Shown here: piece by piece, positions 18,296 to 27,189 of the stretch | Layout: the number at the start of each line of letters is the position of its first letter | Numbering within the stretch: position 1 is the first letter of the stretch | Source of the DNA: Candidatus Saccharimonadota bacterium | Lineage (GTDB): Bacteria > Patescibacteriota > Saccharimonadia > Saccharimonadales > UBA4665 | Direction of reading: 5' to 3' | Length of the DNA: 64,000 nucleotides | Assembly (NCBI GenBank): GCA_025928155.1 | Contig: JAICKC010000002.1 | Coordinates: forward strand, 1-64,000 | The notes under the pieces: model-generated | Told to the model about the DNA's origin: nothing | The model's input: only the letters and a program-made list of their open reading frames with translations | Database searches by the model: none | Made by a program: the position numbers and the translations under genes

Positions 18296-18721
18296 CTAAC
18301 TCTTGGCTTTCTCGGCAGTGATGTTGACCATCCAAAAGGTGCCGAATTTGTCGATGCACATGCCAAACATGTCACCCCAGGGAGCTTTTGTAAGCGGCTG
18401 TTCCACCTTGCCGCCATCGGCGAGCTTGTTGTAGTAGTCCGTTAGTTCTGCTTCGTTATCACCGCTGAGCGAAATGCTCATATTCGTGCCGACTACGTAC
18501 TCCCTCATGCCGGTTGCGGTGTCAGAAGCCATCAGCGTAATGCCATTATCGGCGACCAGTTGAGCATGCATAATCTGGTCAGGTTTAACGCCGTGATCAG
18601 TCATGCCGGCCTCGCCAAACGTAGAGAGGGCTAATTCGCCGCCAAAGACGGTTTTGTAAAACTCCATCGCCTCGCGGGCATTACCGTCAAAACTGACATA
18701 TGGATTAAGCTTGGACTGCAT
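18296..18721 (-). CDS. PhnB-like VOC protein
   Basis: The protein has 141 residues from MQSKLNPYVSFDGNAREAMEFYK. FGGELALSTFGEAG, ITLMASDT and PWGDMFGMCIDKFGTFWMVN are the hallmarks of the PhnB/DUF1338-like VOC group. An AGGAGGA ribosome site sits 5 nt before the ATG at 18721. An earlier in-frame ATG at 18727 overlaps that site and is unlikely. Metal binding is expected from the family and the reaction is unknown. Confidence 0.82.
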   Translation of the reverse strand: MQSKLNPYVSFDGNAREAMEFYKTVFGGELALSTFGEAGMTDHGVKPDQIMHAQLVADNGITLMASDTATGMREYVVGTNMSISLSGDNEAELTDYYNKLADGGKVEQPLTKAPWGDMFGMCIDKFGTFWMVNITAEKAKS

Positions 18722-18849
18722 ACACATCCTCCTGGTGGTTACATTTCAGTACTTAGTATACGCCTGACGGGATTGTAGATTTTCTAACCTGGGCAGCAAC
18801 AGAGTATACTAAAAGAAGTCCCTTGAGAGCCTAAGCGAGAGTTGAAGAG

Positions 18850-19746
18850 ATGACTAAGTTGACGCCTATGCGATGGTTCGTGATCCTTGCAGCGATTACG
18901 ATCGGCCTCGCCTTGGGCTTGCCGCCAGACCCGCACGCCGTACAACAGCTCCACACCTCGTCGACAGCCTATCGTGTGGCGGTCGCCGCATTACTTATCC
19001 CATATGTCATAATCTGGTATTTTAGCTTCTACACCTTTGCTAAACTGCAAGAATACTCCACGCCGCTAAAAGATACAAAGGACGGGGCCGCTTTTCAGAA
19101 AATCACTACCGGCATGGGAGTCCTGGCATTCAGTCTGGTCATCCCGACGGCGCTCTCGCTTATCCTCAGCGCCATTGCCGTCCACAATAGCGGCTTCAGG
19201 ACGGCCGCCATCATTATCAATAACTATGCAGGTATTTTCCCCGGTCTTACGGCGTGCCTCTTGCTCTATAACGGCGCCCGCGCATTGTTGCGCACCGCCA
19301 AGGGCGGAGTAGAGAAGCTCGATTTACGGTGGCATATACCGTGGTTCTTGCTGTTTAGCATTGCTTTTTCTCACCTCACCATCGAAAACCACTACCGCTG
19401 GCACCCATACCACCTCTCGCTGTGGCTGCTTATTGCAACCTTTATCACTCCCTACCTGTATGCATGGATGCTTGGACTCTTGAGTGTGTACGATCTAAAT
19501 CTGTACGCCAAAACTGTCTCCGGGTCGCTCTACCGGCAAGCTATCAAGCGCTTTGCCATAGGTATCAGGGTCGTTATCGCCGCCTCTATTGCCATCCAGT
19601 TTGTAAATGTCACACTCGGGCAGCGGATAGGTAAATCACTTGGAGTGATACTCCTTGTAGACTACGTTTTACTTATCATCGCCATAATCGGTCTCGGGCT
19701 TATGGCACTTGGCACCAAAAAGCTCAAGCAGTTCGAAGGTATATAA
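18850..19746 (+). CDS. Multi-pass membrane protein, unknown
   Basis: The 298 residues contain about seven hydrophobic helices (near 8-25, 42-65, 88-112, 120-145, 160-180, 185-212 and 235-290). Basic loops with RTAKGGVEKLDLRW and NLYAKTVSGSLYRQAIKR lie between them. I recognise no transporter or enzyme motif. A GAGAGTTGAAGAG ribosome region precedes the ATG. Confidence 0.7.
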   Translation: MTKLTPMRWFVILAAITIGLALGLPPDPHAVQQLHTSSTAYRVAVAALLIPYVIIWYFSFYTFAKLQEYSTPLKDTKDGAAFQKITTGMGVLAFSLVIPTALSLILSAIAVHNSGFRTAAIIINNYAGIFPGLTACLLLYNGARALLRTAKGGVEKLDLRWHIPWFLLFSIAFSHLTIENHYRWHPYHLSLWLLIATFITPYLYAWMLGLLSVYDLNLYAKTVSGSLYRQAIKRFAIGIRVVIAASIAIQFVNVTLGQRIGKSLGVILLVDYVLLIIAIIGLGLMALGTKKLKQFEGI

Positions 19747-19791
19747 TCCGTAGGGCTATTCCTGGAAGCCCATCGCCTACAGAGGCAGCCT

Positions 19792-21048
19792 CTACTCAGA
19801 CACTGATACTGAGTTAACGGTAAAGGTCTGGCCGCCGCCGTACGGTGCCTCGATGCCGTACTCCACATCGAGGATGCCGTCGTAAGTGCTGCTGACGTAG
19901 CCCTTTGACTTCAACTGACCAATCAGACTGGCGAGGTTCACGGTACCGCTGGTCTGTTTTTGGTTGGGCAACTCGACGCTCACAATGCCGGTCTTGTTAT
20001 TCCCGTCGATCCATACTTTGGAGCCATCAGACAACGTTCCCTTGACCGACCCCGCCGGAACCTGACCGTTGACGTAATTCCAAACCATCAGCTCCAGGTC
20101 GTTATCCCAGTTGAATGACTTGGCGGCAGACGCGGTCGTGAGCCAGATGTCGTAGGCGTACTCGTAGTCCAGGCTGCTCGACGCCGCAGGCTGCGTGATA
20201 TTAAAGGAGGATGTCAGCTTGGCCGGCAGCGCCGAGTACATCAAACACTGGTCCGACGGATAACCAACCACTTCGGTCGTCCCTTTCCTGGCGTTGATCT
20301 TCACGCTAAACGATGCCGGGTTGCCGTCTTTTGAGGACACTTTGCTGGCTGTGTAACCCACACCCGTAGCGTCGCCGGACCACGTGTCGGTTTGGTAGTT
20401 ACAGCTGATGCTTTTTGCCGGAGTCGGAGTTGGGGTTGGAGTGGGGGTTGGAGTTGGAGTGGGCGTAGGCGTGGGTGTTGGAGTTGGAGTGGGGGTTGGG
20501 GGTTTAGTGCCCGTAGTTGCCGCAACAGGGGTCCATAGTTGGTTCCTGCTAGTCTTGCAGGTATAGAGTATTAGCTGCTTGCCATTCGTCGTCGAGGCAG
20601 CCGGGTCATCTATACATTTACCCGTCTGTGGATTCTTGAGAGTATTGCTGGTGCGTACCCACTGTTCGGCGGGGTCAGTGGCTGAACAACGGTAGATTTT
20701 AATCGGATTACCGTTCGTGCTCTTTTGCTGCCAGTTGTCCAGACATTTGCCGTTGGCGTTCACGATGGTACCATTTGTATTAATCATCCACTGCTGAGCC
20801 GGCGTTTTGTTGCATTGATAGAGGTCGACCTTGGTGCCGTCCGTCTTATCGCTGTGCCAGAGGTCCAAACACTTGCCAGTAACGCCTGATTGAAAGTAAT
20901 AGGCGTTAGCTACTGTTGCCGCACTTGTCTGATGTAGATATACATACCCCCCGATGAGCGCAATAAACGCAATGGCTATGACTGGAGCTATAAAATGGTG
21001 TGCGAAACCAGCTTCAGACAGTTTACGGAACTTTTTAGGAAATTGCAT
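19792..21048 (-). CDS. Secreted ricin-type lectin fused to GH12-like glucanase
   Basis: A basic start with SEAGFAHH and a membrane helix (residues 18-40) is followed by a beta-trefoil lectin domain (about 45-175) with repeated GKCLDxW and QxW-type motifs. A (Pro-Thr)n linker of about 14 repeats comes next, then a GH12-like sandwich (about 212-418) with the catalytic-type strand NDLELMVWNY and a later Glu in ILDVEYGIEAPYGGG. GH12 enzymes cut beta-1,4-glucans or xyloglucan. It probably digests or binds polysaccharide outside the cell. Confidence 0.8.
   Translation of the reverse strand: MQFPKKFRKLSEAGFAHHFIAPVIAIAFIALIGGYVYLHQTSAATVANAYYFQSGVTGKCLDLWHSDKTDGTKVDLYQCNKTPAQQWMINTNGTIVNANGKCLDNWQQKSTNGNPIKIYRCSATDPAEQWVRTSNTLKNPQTGKCIDDPAASTTNGKQLILYTCKTSRNQLWTPVAATTGTKPPTPTPTPTPTPTPTPTPTPTPTPTPTPAKSISCNYQTDTWSGDATGVGYTASKVSSKDGNPASFSVKINARKGTTEVVGYPSDQCLMYSALPAKLTSSFNITQPAASSSLDYEYAYDIWLTTASAAKSFNWDNDLELMVWNYVNGQVPAGSVKGTLSDGSKVWIDGNNKTGIVSVELPNQKQTSGTVNLASLIGQLKSKGYVSSTYDGILDVEYGIEAPYGGGQTFTVNSVSVSE
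20418..20502. repeat. Short-period repeat encoding (Pro-Thr)n
   Basis: GGAGTT/GGGGTT-type hexamer units repeat about 14 times inside the lectin-GH12 gene and encode the flexible linker. Length variation by slippage is expected. Confidence 0.85.
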
Positions 21049-21144
21049 AGTTTATTTTCCCCACTTGCTTAAATTATGCTTATGGCTTGAGCATACTACC
21101 TGAGCGTCAGCTTGGCAATCTACAAATAGGGTCGCTTGGCTCAG

Positions 21145-22482
21145 CTAGTTGTCCTTGGAAAGCATATCGATAGTAAGCGCGGCCGTCCACGAGAAATCTT
21201 TGGCACCGGCTGGTTCAGCGGTCATCGGCGAAAAATATTCGTACATGCCGCCGCGGGCGACCATGTCGATGGTGCGATCACGCAAGCCTTTAGCCTCGAC
21301 CCTCTCGCCATTGCGCTCCAGGCCGTCCGCCAGGAGCCAGTTCATATTAACCCAGGTCGGTCCCTGCCAGTAGCGGTTCGGGCGGAAGTACGACGAGTTT
21401 ATTGGCGTAGTCGGAATGGGAAACGGTGTGCCGAACGTTTTCGGGTCATGCATTTGTGCCACGAGCGTCTTGACCCGCTCCTTAGGTAGCACGCCGGAAT
21501 ACAACGGCATAAACGTGCTGACGGTGGGGATTTTGACGAGTTTGCCAGTCAGGACATTGCGATTGTAATATTGCTGCGTCTTGCTGTCCCATAGCGTCTC
21601 AAGTGCGTGCGGAGCGACGTGCATGGCGTGCTTGATGTCATCTGGCAACTCTTCGCCGATCTCATCGGCCATTTCTTTCAAAAGCTCGTTGGCGCGTATC
21701 AAAATACAGCTGAAGGCTACGTCCACGATGCGTAAGCGGTGTTCGCTTATGATTTTTTCGCTATCGTATTTGTACTTGCGCAATGCCTTTATAAGATCGT
21801 AGACCGCATACAGATCGATAGTCGAAATCCGCTCTTCAGCCGGTACCCCCACATCTTCGGTATCCTTGCGGAAGCGTTCCATGATGCTCGTGAAATTCGC
21901 CTGCTGGATGAGCTGTGCCCTTAAGCCCATCGCAAACTGGTGCATGATATGCATCCATGGCGGCGTATTATCCATACCGGTCTCCCAGCTCAGGACAATC
22001 ACCGGCAGGCCATCGCCGCGCGGACAGCGCTCCCGGTAAAACCACTGGTGATACGCTAGGACCCTGGGGTACATTTCGTGGTACCACTCTTTGCGCTCTT
22101 TAGCTGTCAGTTTCTGTCCTACCCGTACCACCGCCTCTGCAGCCATGGGCGGCTGCGTCACACCGCTGGTTTGGAAATTGTCCGGTGCCATCGGACTACG
22201 CTCGCAGTGCCATAACTCCGGCCCGGCATGATAGCCGTCGGCGTCACCAAAAATGATGTGCGGCAGCATACCGTTCTTCCACTGCGCCCGGAACGGTGAA
22301 CGCGCTTCCGCTTTAGCTCGTTCAATGTCGTAGTGTCGCTGGCCAATGGCAATAAAAAAACTATCCCACAGCCATTGATGTATATAGAGGCCAGGATCCG
22401 GACGCGACCATCCCCCCATGTCATTTTTGCGCAATACCGACTTAGCCTGCTCTATTAGTATCTGGGTGTCTGTATGGGCCAT
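21145..22482 (-). CDS. GH63-like (alpha/alpha)6 glycoside hydrolase
   Basis: The 445 residues match the mannosylglycerate-hydrolase/trehalase-like group. The N-terminal GLYIHQWLWDSFFIAIGQ carries an Asp of the WDS type used as catalytic acid, GMLPHIIFGD follows, and the C-terminal YFRPNRYWQGPTWVNMNWLL and MYEYFSPMTAEPAGAKDFSWTAA hold the second acid (Glu). It has no signal peptide, so it is cytosolic. A compatible solute or glycan oligomer is a likely substrate. A GAAAGGA ribosome site precedes the ATG. Confidence 0.75.
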   Translation of the reverse strand: MAHTDTQILIEQAKSVLRKNDMGGWSRPDPGLYIHQWLWDSFFIAIGQRHYDIERAKAEARSPFRAQWKNGMLPHIIFGDADGYHAGPELWHCERSPMAPDNFQTSGVTQPPMAAEAVVRVGQKLTAKERKEWYHEMYPRVLAYHQWFYRERCPRGDGLPVIVLSWETGMDNTPPWMHIMHQFAMGLRAQLIQQANFTSIMERFRKDTEDVGVPAEERISTIDLYAVYDLIKALRKYKYDSEKIISEHRLRIVDVAFSCILIRANELLKEMADEIGEELPDDIKHAMHVAPHALETLWDSKTQQYYNRNVLTGKLVKIPTVSTFMPLYSGVLPKERVKTLVAQMHDPKTFGTPFPIPTTPINSSYFRPNRYWQGPTWVNMNWLLADGLERNGERVEAKGLRDRTIDMVARGGMYEYFSPMTAEPAGAKDFSWTAALTIDMLSKDN

Positions 22483-22656
22483 CGCATGTTTATCCTTTCA
22501 CACGCAAATAAAGGCCCCACGCGGTGACCCTCAGCGCCACGGAAAATTATCTAAATTGTGCCCTATAGTATGCTACAAACTACTACTGAACACAAGCATG
22601 ACGACAGCCCCAGCACCTCTAGTGAGCGATTGCGGCAGCTTTTTCTATGAGCCTGG

Positions 22657-24252
22657 TCACAGGCGGCTACGTTGGCGAAGCATGGCCTCGGCCGCATCCA
22701 ATGCACCCGTGCGTTTGATATCACCACACCCCATCAAGCCGTCAGTGTAGAGCGGGCCGGCGACTGAGTGCGAACCGCCGTGCACAATCCGCCCGTCGGT
22801 AGCCTGCCACATGCCGCCAATGTGCACCAGCCGTTTTTCACCCGGCAAATACACCACAAAACTACGGAAGATCATGGCAAAATGGCTTTCCATGCCAGCC
22901 AACACCCGTTCGCCCGGCATTTGGCTGCCCACATGCCTTACCGTCTGTATAGCCTTTCGGTCAGTATAGCCCCTGCCGCGCCGATTGTCCTCCAGCGCGC
23001 CGATAAACTGCACGCCCGCTGCCGCCAGACTGTCCGGTTCTTTATACGGCTGTATAATAATAGGCTCGTCGGCTGCCGGCCCGAACTTACGCTCAATTTG
23101 GTTCAGAGAGGACACACCCTTAAGCTTGGTACCACGGCTGCTATAGATGGCCGTGTGGTCGGTGCGCGCACTATACAGCGTCTTAAACACCAAAAGTTGG
23201 CCGGGGTGTTCGGCCTCCCACGCTCGGCCGAACTGCACGGCTGTTGTAAGGTTTGATGCTGCCACCGCCAACCGTTCCGGCACGAGCGGCCACTTGCTGT
23301 CGCGGTCCCAGGCCATCGTGATACTGCGCGGGCCATAGCGGTCCATGTGCGCTCTAAATCCCGGCATGTCGCGGTAAGCGCGTACCGACAACGCGACTTC
23401 ATCAAGCTTAAAACGCTTGCTGCCAAGCAACCATGCCTCATGGATGTCACCGTGCCAGTGGTCTTCGTTATGCGCATAGAACGGCCTCAGGTGGTCTTCA
23501 TAGTATGCAACGTCGCGGTCGGTAGGCTTCTGGCTTTCGCGCCAGTGCATGCCGTCCTGCTCCAGGATGGCCAGCTCCAGCGATGTGCTACGGGGGATAT
23601 ACGCCATATGCTCGGTACCGTCATCGGCCCAAAAGCTGATGCGCGCAAACGACTGGCGCACCCGCGGCGACGCCACGGCAGGTCCGTCGGCATATTGGAA
23701 CAGCTCAGCGGTGTAAATCGGTTTGCCCATCTGTCGCTCCAGGGCATGCAGGTAGCTGGCGGCAATCGGGTTCATCTGCGGTAGCGCCGGCCATAAGCTG
23801 CACACGTCATCAAGCTCGCAAATTTGCACATTGCCCCGCTGATCCACAATAACGTCATAGCGGCCGATGAGCATCGGCACACCGTACTCGCGCCGAGCCA
23901 GCGAATTCTCCTCGGGGTAGTGCGCAAAGAGGCGTAGCGCATAGTCCTCAAGCAGCGCGGCAACCCGGCGATGCATAATAATCGGCTGCGGCACTACCGC
24001 CATATACGCGTTTGGCTGGTACCATTCGGCACGCATTGGGAGTAGTTGCAGCTCGTCGCTACGCGAAACATCATACGTGTCGCGCGTCAGCCGCCATTCG
24101 TTCTTAACCCGAGGCAGCGTCCAGTAAGCAGCTTCACCGAGCGGCAGACGAGCCTGCACCGTCTTTAGCTGCGCAAAATCTCTGGCCAGATCAGCAGGGT
24201 TATCACGGACTACTATACCGGCTCGTATATCGAGCTTCTGCATATTTGCCAT
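22657..24252 (-). CDS. Hypothetical protein with ATP-grasp-like features
   Basis: I do not recognise a named family for this 531-residue protein. The second half has the order expected for an ATP-grasp ligase: LVFKTLYSARTDH (possible nucleotide Lys), a Gly-rich loop YSSRGTKLKGVSS, IIIQPYKEP, then MIFRSFVVYLPGEKRLVHIGGMWQA. The first half has QICELDDVCSLWPALP. It follows the LysR-type HTH gene and precedes the GH63-like gene on the same strand. The ATG at 24243 lies 9 nt after TATAGA and may be the true start. Confidence 0.55.
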   Translation of the reverse strand: MANMQKLDIRAGIVVRDNPADLARDFAQLKTVQARLPLGEAAYWTLPRVKNEWRLTRDTYDVSRSDELQLLPMRAEWYQPNAYMAVVPQPIIMHRRVAALLEDYALRLFAHYPEENSLARREYGVPMLIGRYDVIVDQRGNVQICELDDVCSLWPALPQMNPIAASYLHALERQMGKPIYTAELFQYADGPAVASPRVRQSFARISFWADDGTEHMAYIPRSTSLELAILEQDGMHWRESQKPTDRDVAYYEDHLRPFYAHNEDHWHGDIHEAWLLGSKRFKLDEVALSVRAYRDMPGFRAHMDRYGPRSITMAWDRDSKWPLVPERLAVAASNLTTAVQFGRAWEAEHPGQLLVFKTLYSARTDHTAIYSSRGTKLKGVSSLNQIERKFGPAADEPIIIQPYKEPDSLAAAGVQFIGALEDNRRGRGYTDRKAIQTVRHVGSQMPGERVLAGMESHFAMIFRSFVVYLPGEKRLVHIGGMWQATDGRIVHGGSHSVAGPLYTDGLMGCGDIKRTGALDAAEAMLRQRSRL

Positions 24253-24291
24253 TCTATAACGTGTTCGGACCTTGTAACATAACGACGCAAT

Positions 24292-24564
24292 CTAACTGCC
24301 GGCCTGCCGCCTATACTGCTCGAGCGCCGCCCGCATATGGTCGAATTCGGCACGCATGCCTTGAGCGCTCTTGGCCACGATCTCACCTTCGGGCGTCAGC
24401 ACGATGGGCCGGTTGCGGCGTACATATAGCCGTACGCCCAGCGCGTGCTCCAATGACACCACAGCCAGGGAGACGGCTGGCTGCGTTACCCGCAGGCTAC
24501 GCGCAGCGGCCGAAAAGCTCCCTGTCTCCGCCAGCGCCAAAAACTTCCGGTAACGGCTATCCAT
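24292..24564 (-). CDS. LysR-type HTH domain without effector domain
   Basis: This 90-residue protein is only the LysR DNA-binding part: a winged helix (FLALAETGSFSAAARSLRVTQPAVSLAVVSLEHALG, then LYVRRNRPIVLTPEGE) and the linker helix. The 200-residue ligand-binding domain is absent and the stop is clean. TATACT sits 7 nt before the ATG at 24564, so it is expressed leaderless. It may act as a constitutive regulator of the two genes downstream. Confidence 0.8.
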   Translation of the reverse strand: MDSRYRKFLALAETGSFSAAARSLRVTQPAVSLAVVSLEHALGVRLYVRRNRPIVLTPEGEIVAKSAQGMRAEFDHMRAALEQYRRQAGS

Positions 24565-24571
24565 TGCCACC

Positions 24572-24577
24572 AGTATA
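24572..24577 (-). promoter_or_regulatory. -10 hexamer TATACT, leaderless start
   Basis: TATACT on the minus strand lies exactly 7 nt before the ATG at 24564. Confidence 0.65.
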
Positions 24578-24644
24578 CCCCATGCTTCACTGATACTGTC
24601 TATAAGTTTGCTTTATAGTATTGGGCCTAGTATTATAAAATCTT

Positions 24645-25787
24645 ATGGATAAGCAGAATCATATTACCGACAAAATTAAGGTGGCGATCGTGGGATGTGG
24701 CAACTGTTTCTCATCGCTCTACCAGGGGTTGGAATACTACAAAAATGCTGATGCCGAGCACATCCCCGGCATCATGTGGGCCGATATCGGCGGCTATTGC
24801 CCGCGCGACATCGAAGTTGTAGCGGTATTTGACGTGGACAAGCGCAAAGTTGGAAAGTCGACTGGCGAGGCGATTTTTGCCGAGCCAAATGTCGCCCGCA
24901 TCTTTCAGCCGGATGTACCCGCTGGGCCCGTTGTGCAAATGGGTCATGTGCTCGACGGCGTCAGCGACTATATGCTGGAGCAGCCAGCCGAGCTTGGATT
25001 CCGTCTGGCTACAGCCAAGCCGGCTGATGTCGTGCACGTACTCAAAGCCTGCAAGGCCGACATCCTCATAAACTATCTGCCGGTGGGTTCACAAAAGGCG
25101 ACTGAGTTTTACGCCCAAGCAGCCATTGATGCCGGCGTGGCATTTTTGAACTGTATTCCGGTATTCATCGCCAGCAACCCGGAATGGGAGCAGAAATTCA
25201 TTGATGCCGGCCTGCCGCTCGTCGGCGATGACATGCGCTCACAGCTCGGCGCCAGCGTGCTCAGCCAGATCTTGCAAGAACTAGCCTTTGACCGCGGGTT
25301 GGCAGTAGATTTCCACCAGCAGCTCAACATCGGTGGCAACACCGACTTCAATAACATGATGGTACAGACCCGCTTGGCCAGCAAAAAGAAGAGTAAAGAA
25401 AACGTGATCCGCGCTCAAAACGACATCCGTGGCATCCCGGTGCCCGAGCACAGCCTGTTTGCCGGGCCGAGCACCTACCTGCCCTACCTCAAAGACAACA
25501 AAGTAGCGTATTTTAACCTGCGCCTGCGTGGCTTCGGTGATGCGCCGGTAACCATTGACGCCAAACTAAGCGTCCAGGACAGCGAAAACAGCGCCGGGGT
25601 AGTCATTGACGCCATCCGCTACCTGCAGGTCGCCCGCGAGCTCGGCGTAGTAGGTGCCCTGCGCGGCCCCAGCGCCTGGACACAGAAGACTCCGCCGGAA
25701 CAGATGATGTATGCCGCTGCCAAGCAGGAGTGCGAAGCGCTGGCTCACCGCCAGCTCTCGGCGTCGGTCCGCAAACAGCTCAAGTAA
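24645..25787 (+). CDS. ino1: Inositol-3-phosphate synthase
   Basis: The 380 residues match the bacterial/archaeal myo-inositol-1-phosphate synthase. The NAD site is KVAIVGCGNCFSSLYQGLEYYKN, and DILINYLPVGSQKATEFYAQAA, FLNCIPVFIASNPEW and the catalytic Lys/Asp region LPLVGDDMRSQLGAS, NIGGNTDFNNM and SKKKSKENVI follow. It converts glucose-6-phosphate to inositol-1-phosphate for inositol lipids or solutes. TATTAT/TATAAA lies 5-8 nt before the ATG, so it is leaderless. The stop codon abuts the first three-way-junction repeat. Confidence 0.92.
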   Translation: MDKQNHITDKIKVAIVGCGNCFSSLYQGLEYYKNADAEHIPGIMWADIGGYCPRDIEVVAVFDVDKRKVGKSTGEAIFAEPNVARIFQPDVPAGPVVQMGHVLDGVSDYMLEQPAELGFRLATAKPADVVHVLKACKADILINYLPVGSQKATEFYAQAAIDAGVAFLNCIPVFIASNPEWEQKFIDAGLPLVGDDMRSQLGASVLSQILQELAFDRGLAVDFHQQLNIGGNTDFNNMMVQTRLASKKKSKENVIRAQNDIRGIPVPEHSLFAGPSTYLPYLKDNKVAYFNLRLRGFGDAPVTIDAKLSVQDSENSAGVVIDAIRYLQVARELGVVGALRGPSAWTQKTPPEQMMYAAAKQECEALAHRQLSASVRKQLK

Positions 25788-25793
25788 TAATCT

Positions 25794-25864
25794 CATACTA
25801 CTTCTTTCCGCTTGGGTGTGCTTGGGGCACAGGCCTTTGGTAAGGTGGTACTGGAAGTAGTATG
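25794..25864. repeat. Three-way-junction element, copy 1
   Basis: An 11-bp outer stem (CATACTACTTC with GAAGTAGTATG) encloses two small hairpins, TGTGC-TTGGG-GCACA and CCTT-TGGT-AAGG. It directly follows the ino1 stop codon and lies about 235 nt beyond the end of the minus-strand gene at 26099. The stretch 25865-26098 holds no gene I can support. Confidence 0.75.
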
Positions 25865-26098
25865 AGCATAAGCCCGTGGGCTACGGAGCGTAGCGCCGCG
25901 TTCTTGAAATGAGGAAGGTGGGGTATAAAAAGATACGCCCGTCCTACCCGGCGGAGAATCATCGCTGACCATTGTTGTCTGCGAATCCGCCGACCTGTTT
26001 CCAGGGTATTTATCTGATATTGGCCTCAGACTGCCGTATAAGCCTAACCTCACTTGTGGTAATGACGGTTAAGCCCGACGATGGCAGGCAGCGTGTGA

Positions 26099-26254
26099 TT
26101 ACTTCTTAGAGTCGCCTCCCTTGTTCCTCTTCAGCCAGCGCCTTTCCTTGCGACGAGTCCTTTTCGCGTTGGCGCTGGGCGCCTTGGCGGTAAGTCCCTT
26201 TTCTACGCGCGCTGCGCGCTGCTTCTTCCGACGCTCGGTGTTCTCGTTTCCCAT
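26099..26254 (-). CDS. Small basic protein, 51 residues
   Basis: The protein runs from MGNENTERRKKQRAARVEKG to KRNKGGDSKK. It has over 35% Lys+Arg, is probably a single helix, and has no Cys. A GAAGGGA site lies 10 nt before the ATG. I know no family. It is one of the series of small basic genes in this region. Confidence 0.55.
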   Translation of the reverse strand: MGNENTERRKKQRAARVEKGLTAKAPSANAKRTRRKERRWLKRNKGGDSKK

Positions 26255-26360
26255 GCTGGTTATTCCCTTCGGTAGGAATGGTTGTGCAAGGAGTTTTTGC
26301 CTGCCACGACACTTCTTTATACCAGATTTGACAGTTTTTGCAACGCTTCGTTATAAAAAT

Positions 26361-26434
26361 CATACTACTTCGTTCCGCTTGGAGCGTGCTTGGGGAGCAC
26401 AAGCCTTTGGTAAGGTGGTACTGGAAGTAGTATG
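26361..26434. repeat. Three-way-junction element, copy 2
   Basis: The outer stem and the CCTT-TGGT-AAGG hairpin match copy 1. The other hairpin is GTGCT-TGGGG-AGCAC, different in bases but still paired, which supports a structured RNA. On the minus strand the outer stem is followed by ATTTTTAT, so it could end the transcript of the gene at 26528. Confidence 0.75.
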
Positions 26435-26448
26435 AGTGTAGGCACCTC

Positions 26449-26500
26449 CTTTCGTGCCGGGCGAGGCATGGATTGGGGACTGCCCCGCCGGGCACGAAAG
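26449..26500 (-). terminator. GC-rich hairpin after the small gene at 26528
   Basis: CTTTCGTGCC pairs with GGCACGAAAG, and the inner bases also pair partly. It lies 27 nt after the stop codon and 15 nt before the three-way-junction copy 2. Confidence 0.55.
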
Positions 26501-26527
26501 TTAGTGCTTGAGGTAAGAGACTAGGTA

Positions 26528-26893
26528 CTACCCCTTACGTTTACCCCTTATGCGGAAAGCGCGTGCCACGACGTTCTTCCCCTGGGCTGCCTTCTGGCGA
26601 GCATTAGCCTCTGGAGCACGCCTGGTTTCACCCTTGGCTGCACGCCTGTCACGCTCTGCCTTCCGGTCGCGCGTCTTCTTGGAGCCTTGACCGGCAGGAC
26701 TCTTCGGTTTCGCGTCTTCCTTTTTTAGACGCTCTTGGCGATTCTTCAGAGCGTTATCCGCTCGTCGTTCCTTAGCACCGGGAGCACGCGCCGGTTTACC
26801 CTGATCGACACGATTGGCACGCGTTCTTGCACGGGCGCGAGTTTTCCTAGAAGCTCGGCTTCCACCGGAGTCGCTGGGTGGGTTCCTTACCAT
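26528..26893 (-). CDS. Basic disordered protein, 121 residues
   Basis: The protein is very rich in Arg, Lys and Ala: SRASRKTRARARTRANRVDQ, ERRADNALKNRQERLKKEDA and KTRDRKAERDRRAAKG. No hydrophobic core or signal is evident. It is probably disordered or helical when bound to nucleic acid (inference). An AGGAGAGGG site lies before the ATG, and a good promoter lies at 26951-26979. Confidence 0.65.
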   Translation of the reverse strand: MVRNPPSDSGGSRASRKTRARARTRANRVDQGKPARAPGAKERRADNALKNRQERLKKEDAKPKSPAGQGSKKTRDRKAERDRRAAKGETRRAPEANARQKAAQGKNVVARAFRIRGKRKG

Positions 26894-26950
26894 AATGGCA
26901 TTCCCTCTCCTGAGGAGTGGTGTGATCAGCGGTTGCTGTCACGGATACTT

Positions 26951-26979
26951 TTAATACTCCATTTGGTGTGCTTTTTCAA
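26951..26979 (-). promoter_or_regulatory. Promoter of the basic-protein gene at 26528
   Basis: On the minus strand TTGAAA (26979-26974), a 17-nt spacer and TATTAA (26956-26951). The leader of about 50 nt contains CACACCACTC, also found in the leader of the gene at 27728. Confidence 0.6.
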
Positions 26980-27041
26980 GCCCACTTTCGTATTGACACC
27001 TTCGTACTTTATATAAAAACGGAGATAATGGCGTGAGAAAA

Positions 27042-27113
27042 CTGTCGGCGGATTGTAGGGAGGCTATGCCTCTTGCGTGTAAACGCGCTACACACCTACT
27101 ATCCGCCAGACAG
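27042..27113 (-). terminator. Terminator hairpin of the CxWH gene
   Basis: CTGTCGGCGGAT at 27042 pairs with ATCCGCC-AGACAG at 27101-27113, extended by TGTAGG/CCTACT. On the minus strand it is followed by TTTTCTC. It lies about 75 nt after the stop codon of the gene at 27190. Confidence 0.6.
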
Positions 27114-27189
27114 CCTCCTTAGTATTTTCGTGTCTTGCGAGGGTAGCTCACGTCAACTGGCATACCTGCCTTGGGACACAGTTAACCTT

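Noticed and set aside
18850..19746. Rhodopsin or GPCR-like seven-helix protein
   Set aside because: Helix count is similar but there is no retinal Lys motif or other family signature.
20418..20502. CRISPR-like tandem repeat
   Set aside because: The repeat unit is 6 bp without spacers and codes for a Pro-Thr linker in a secreted enzyme.
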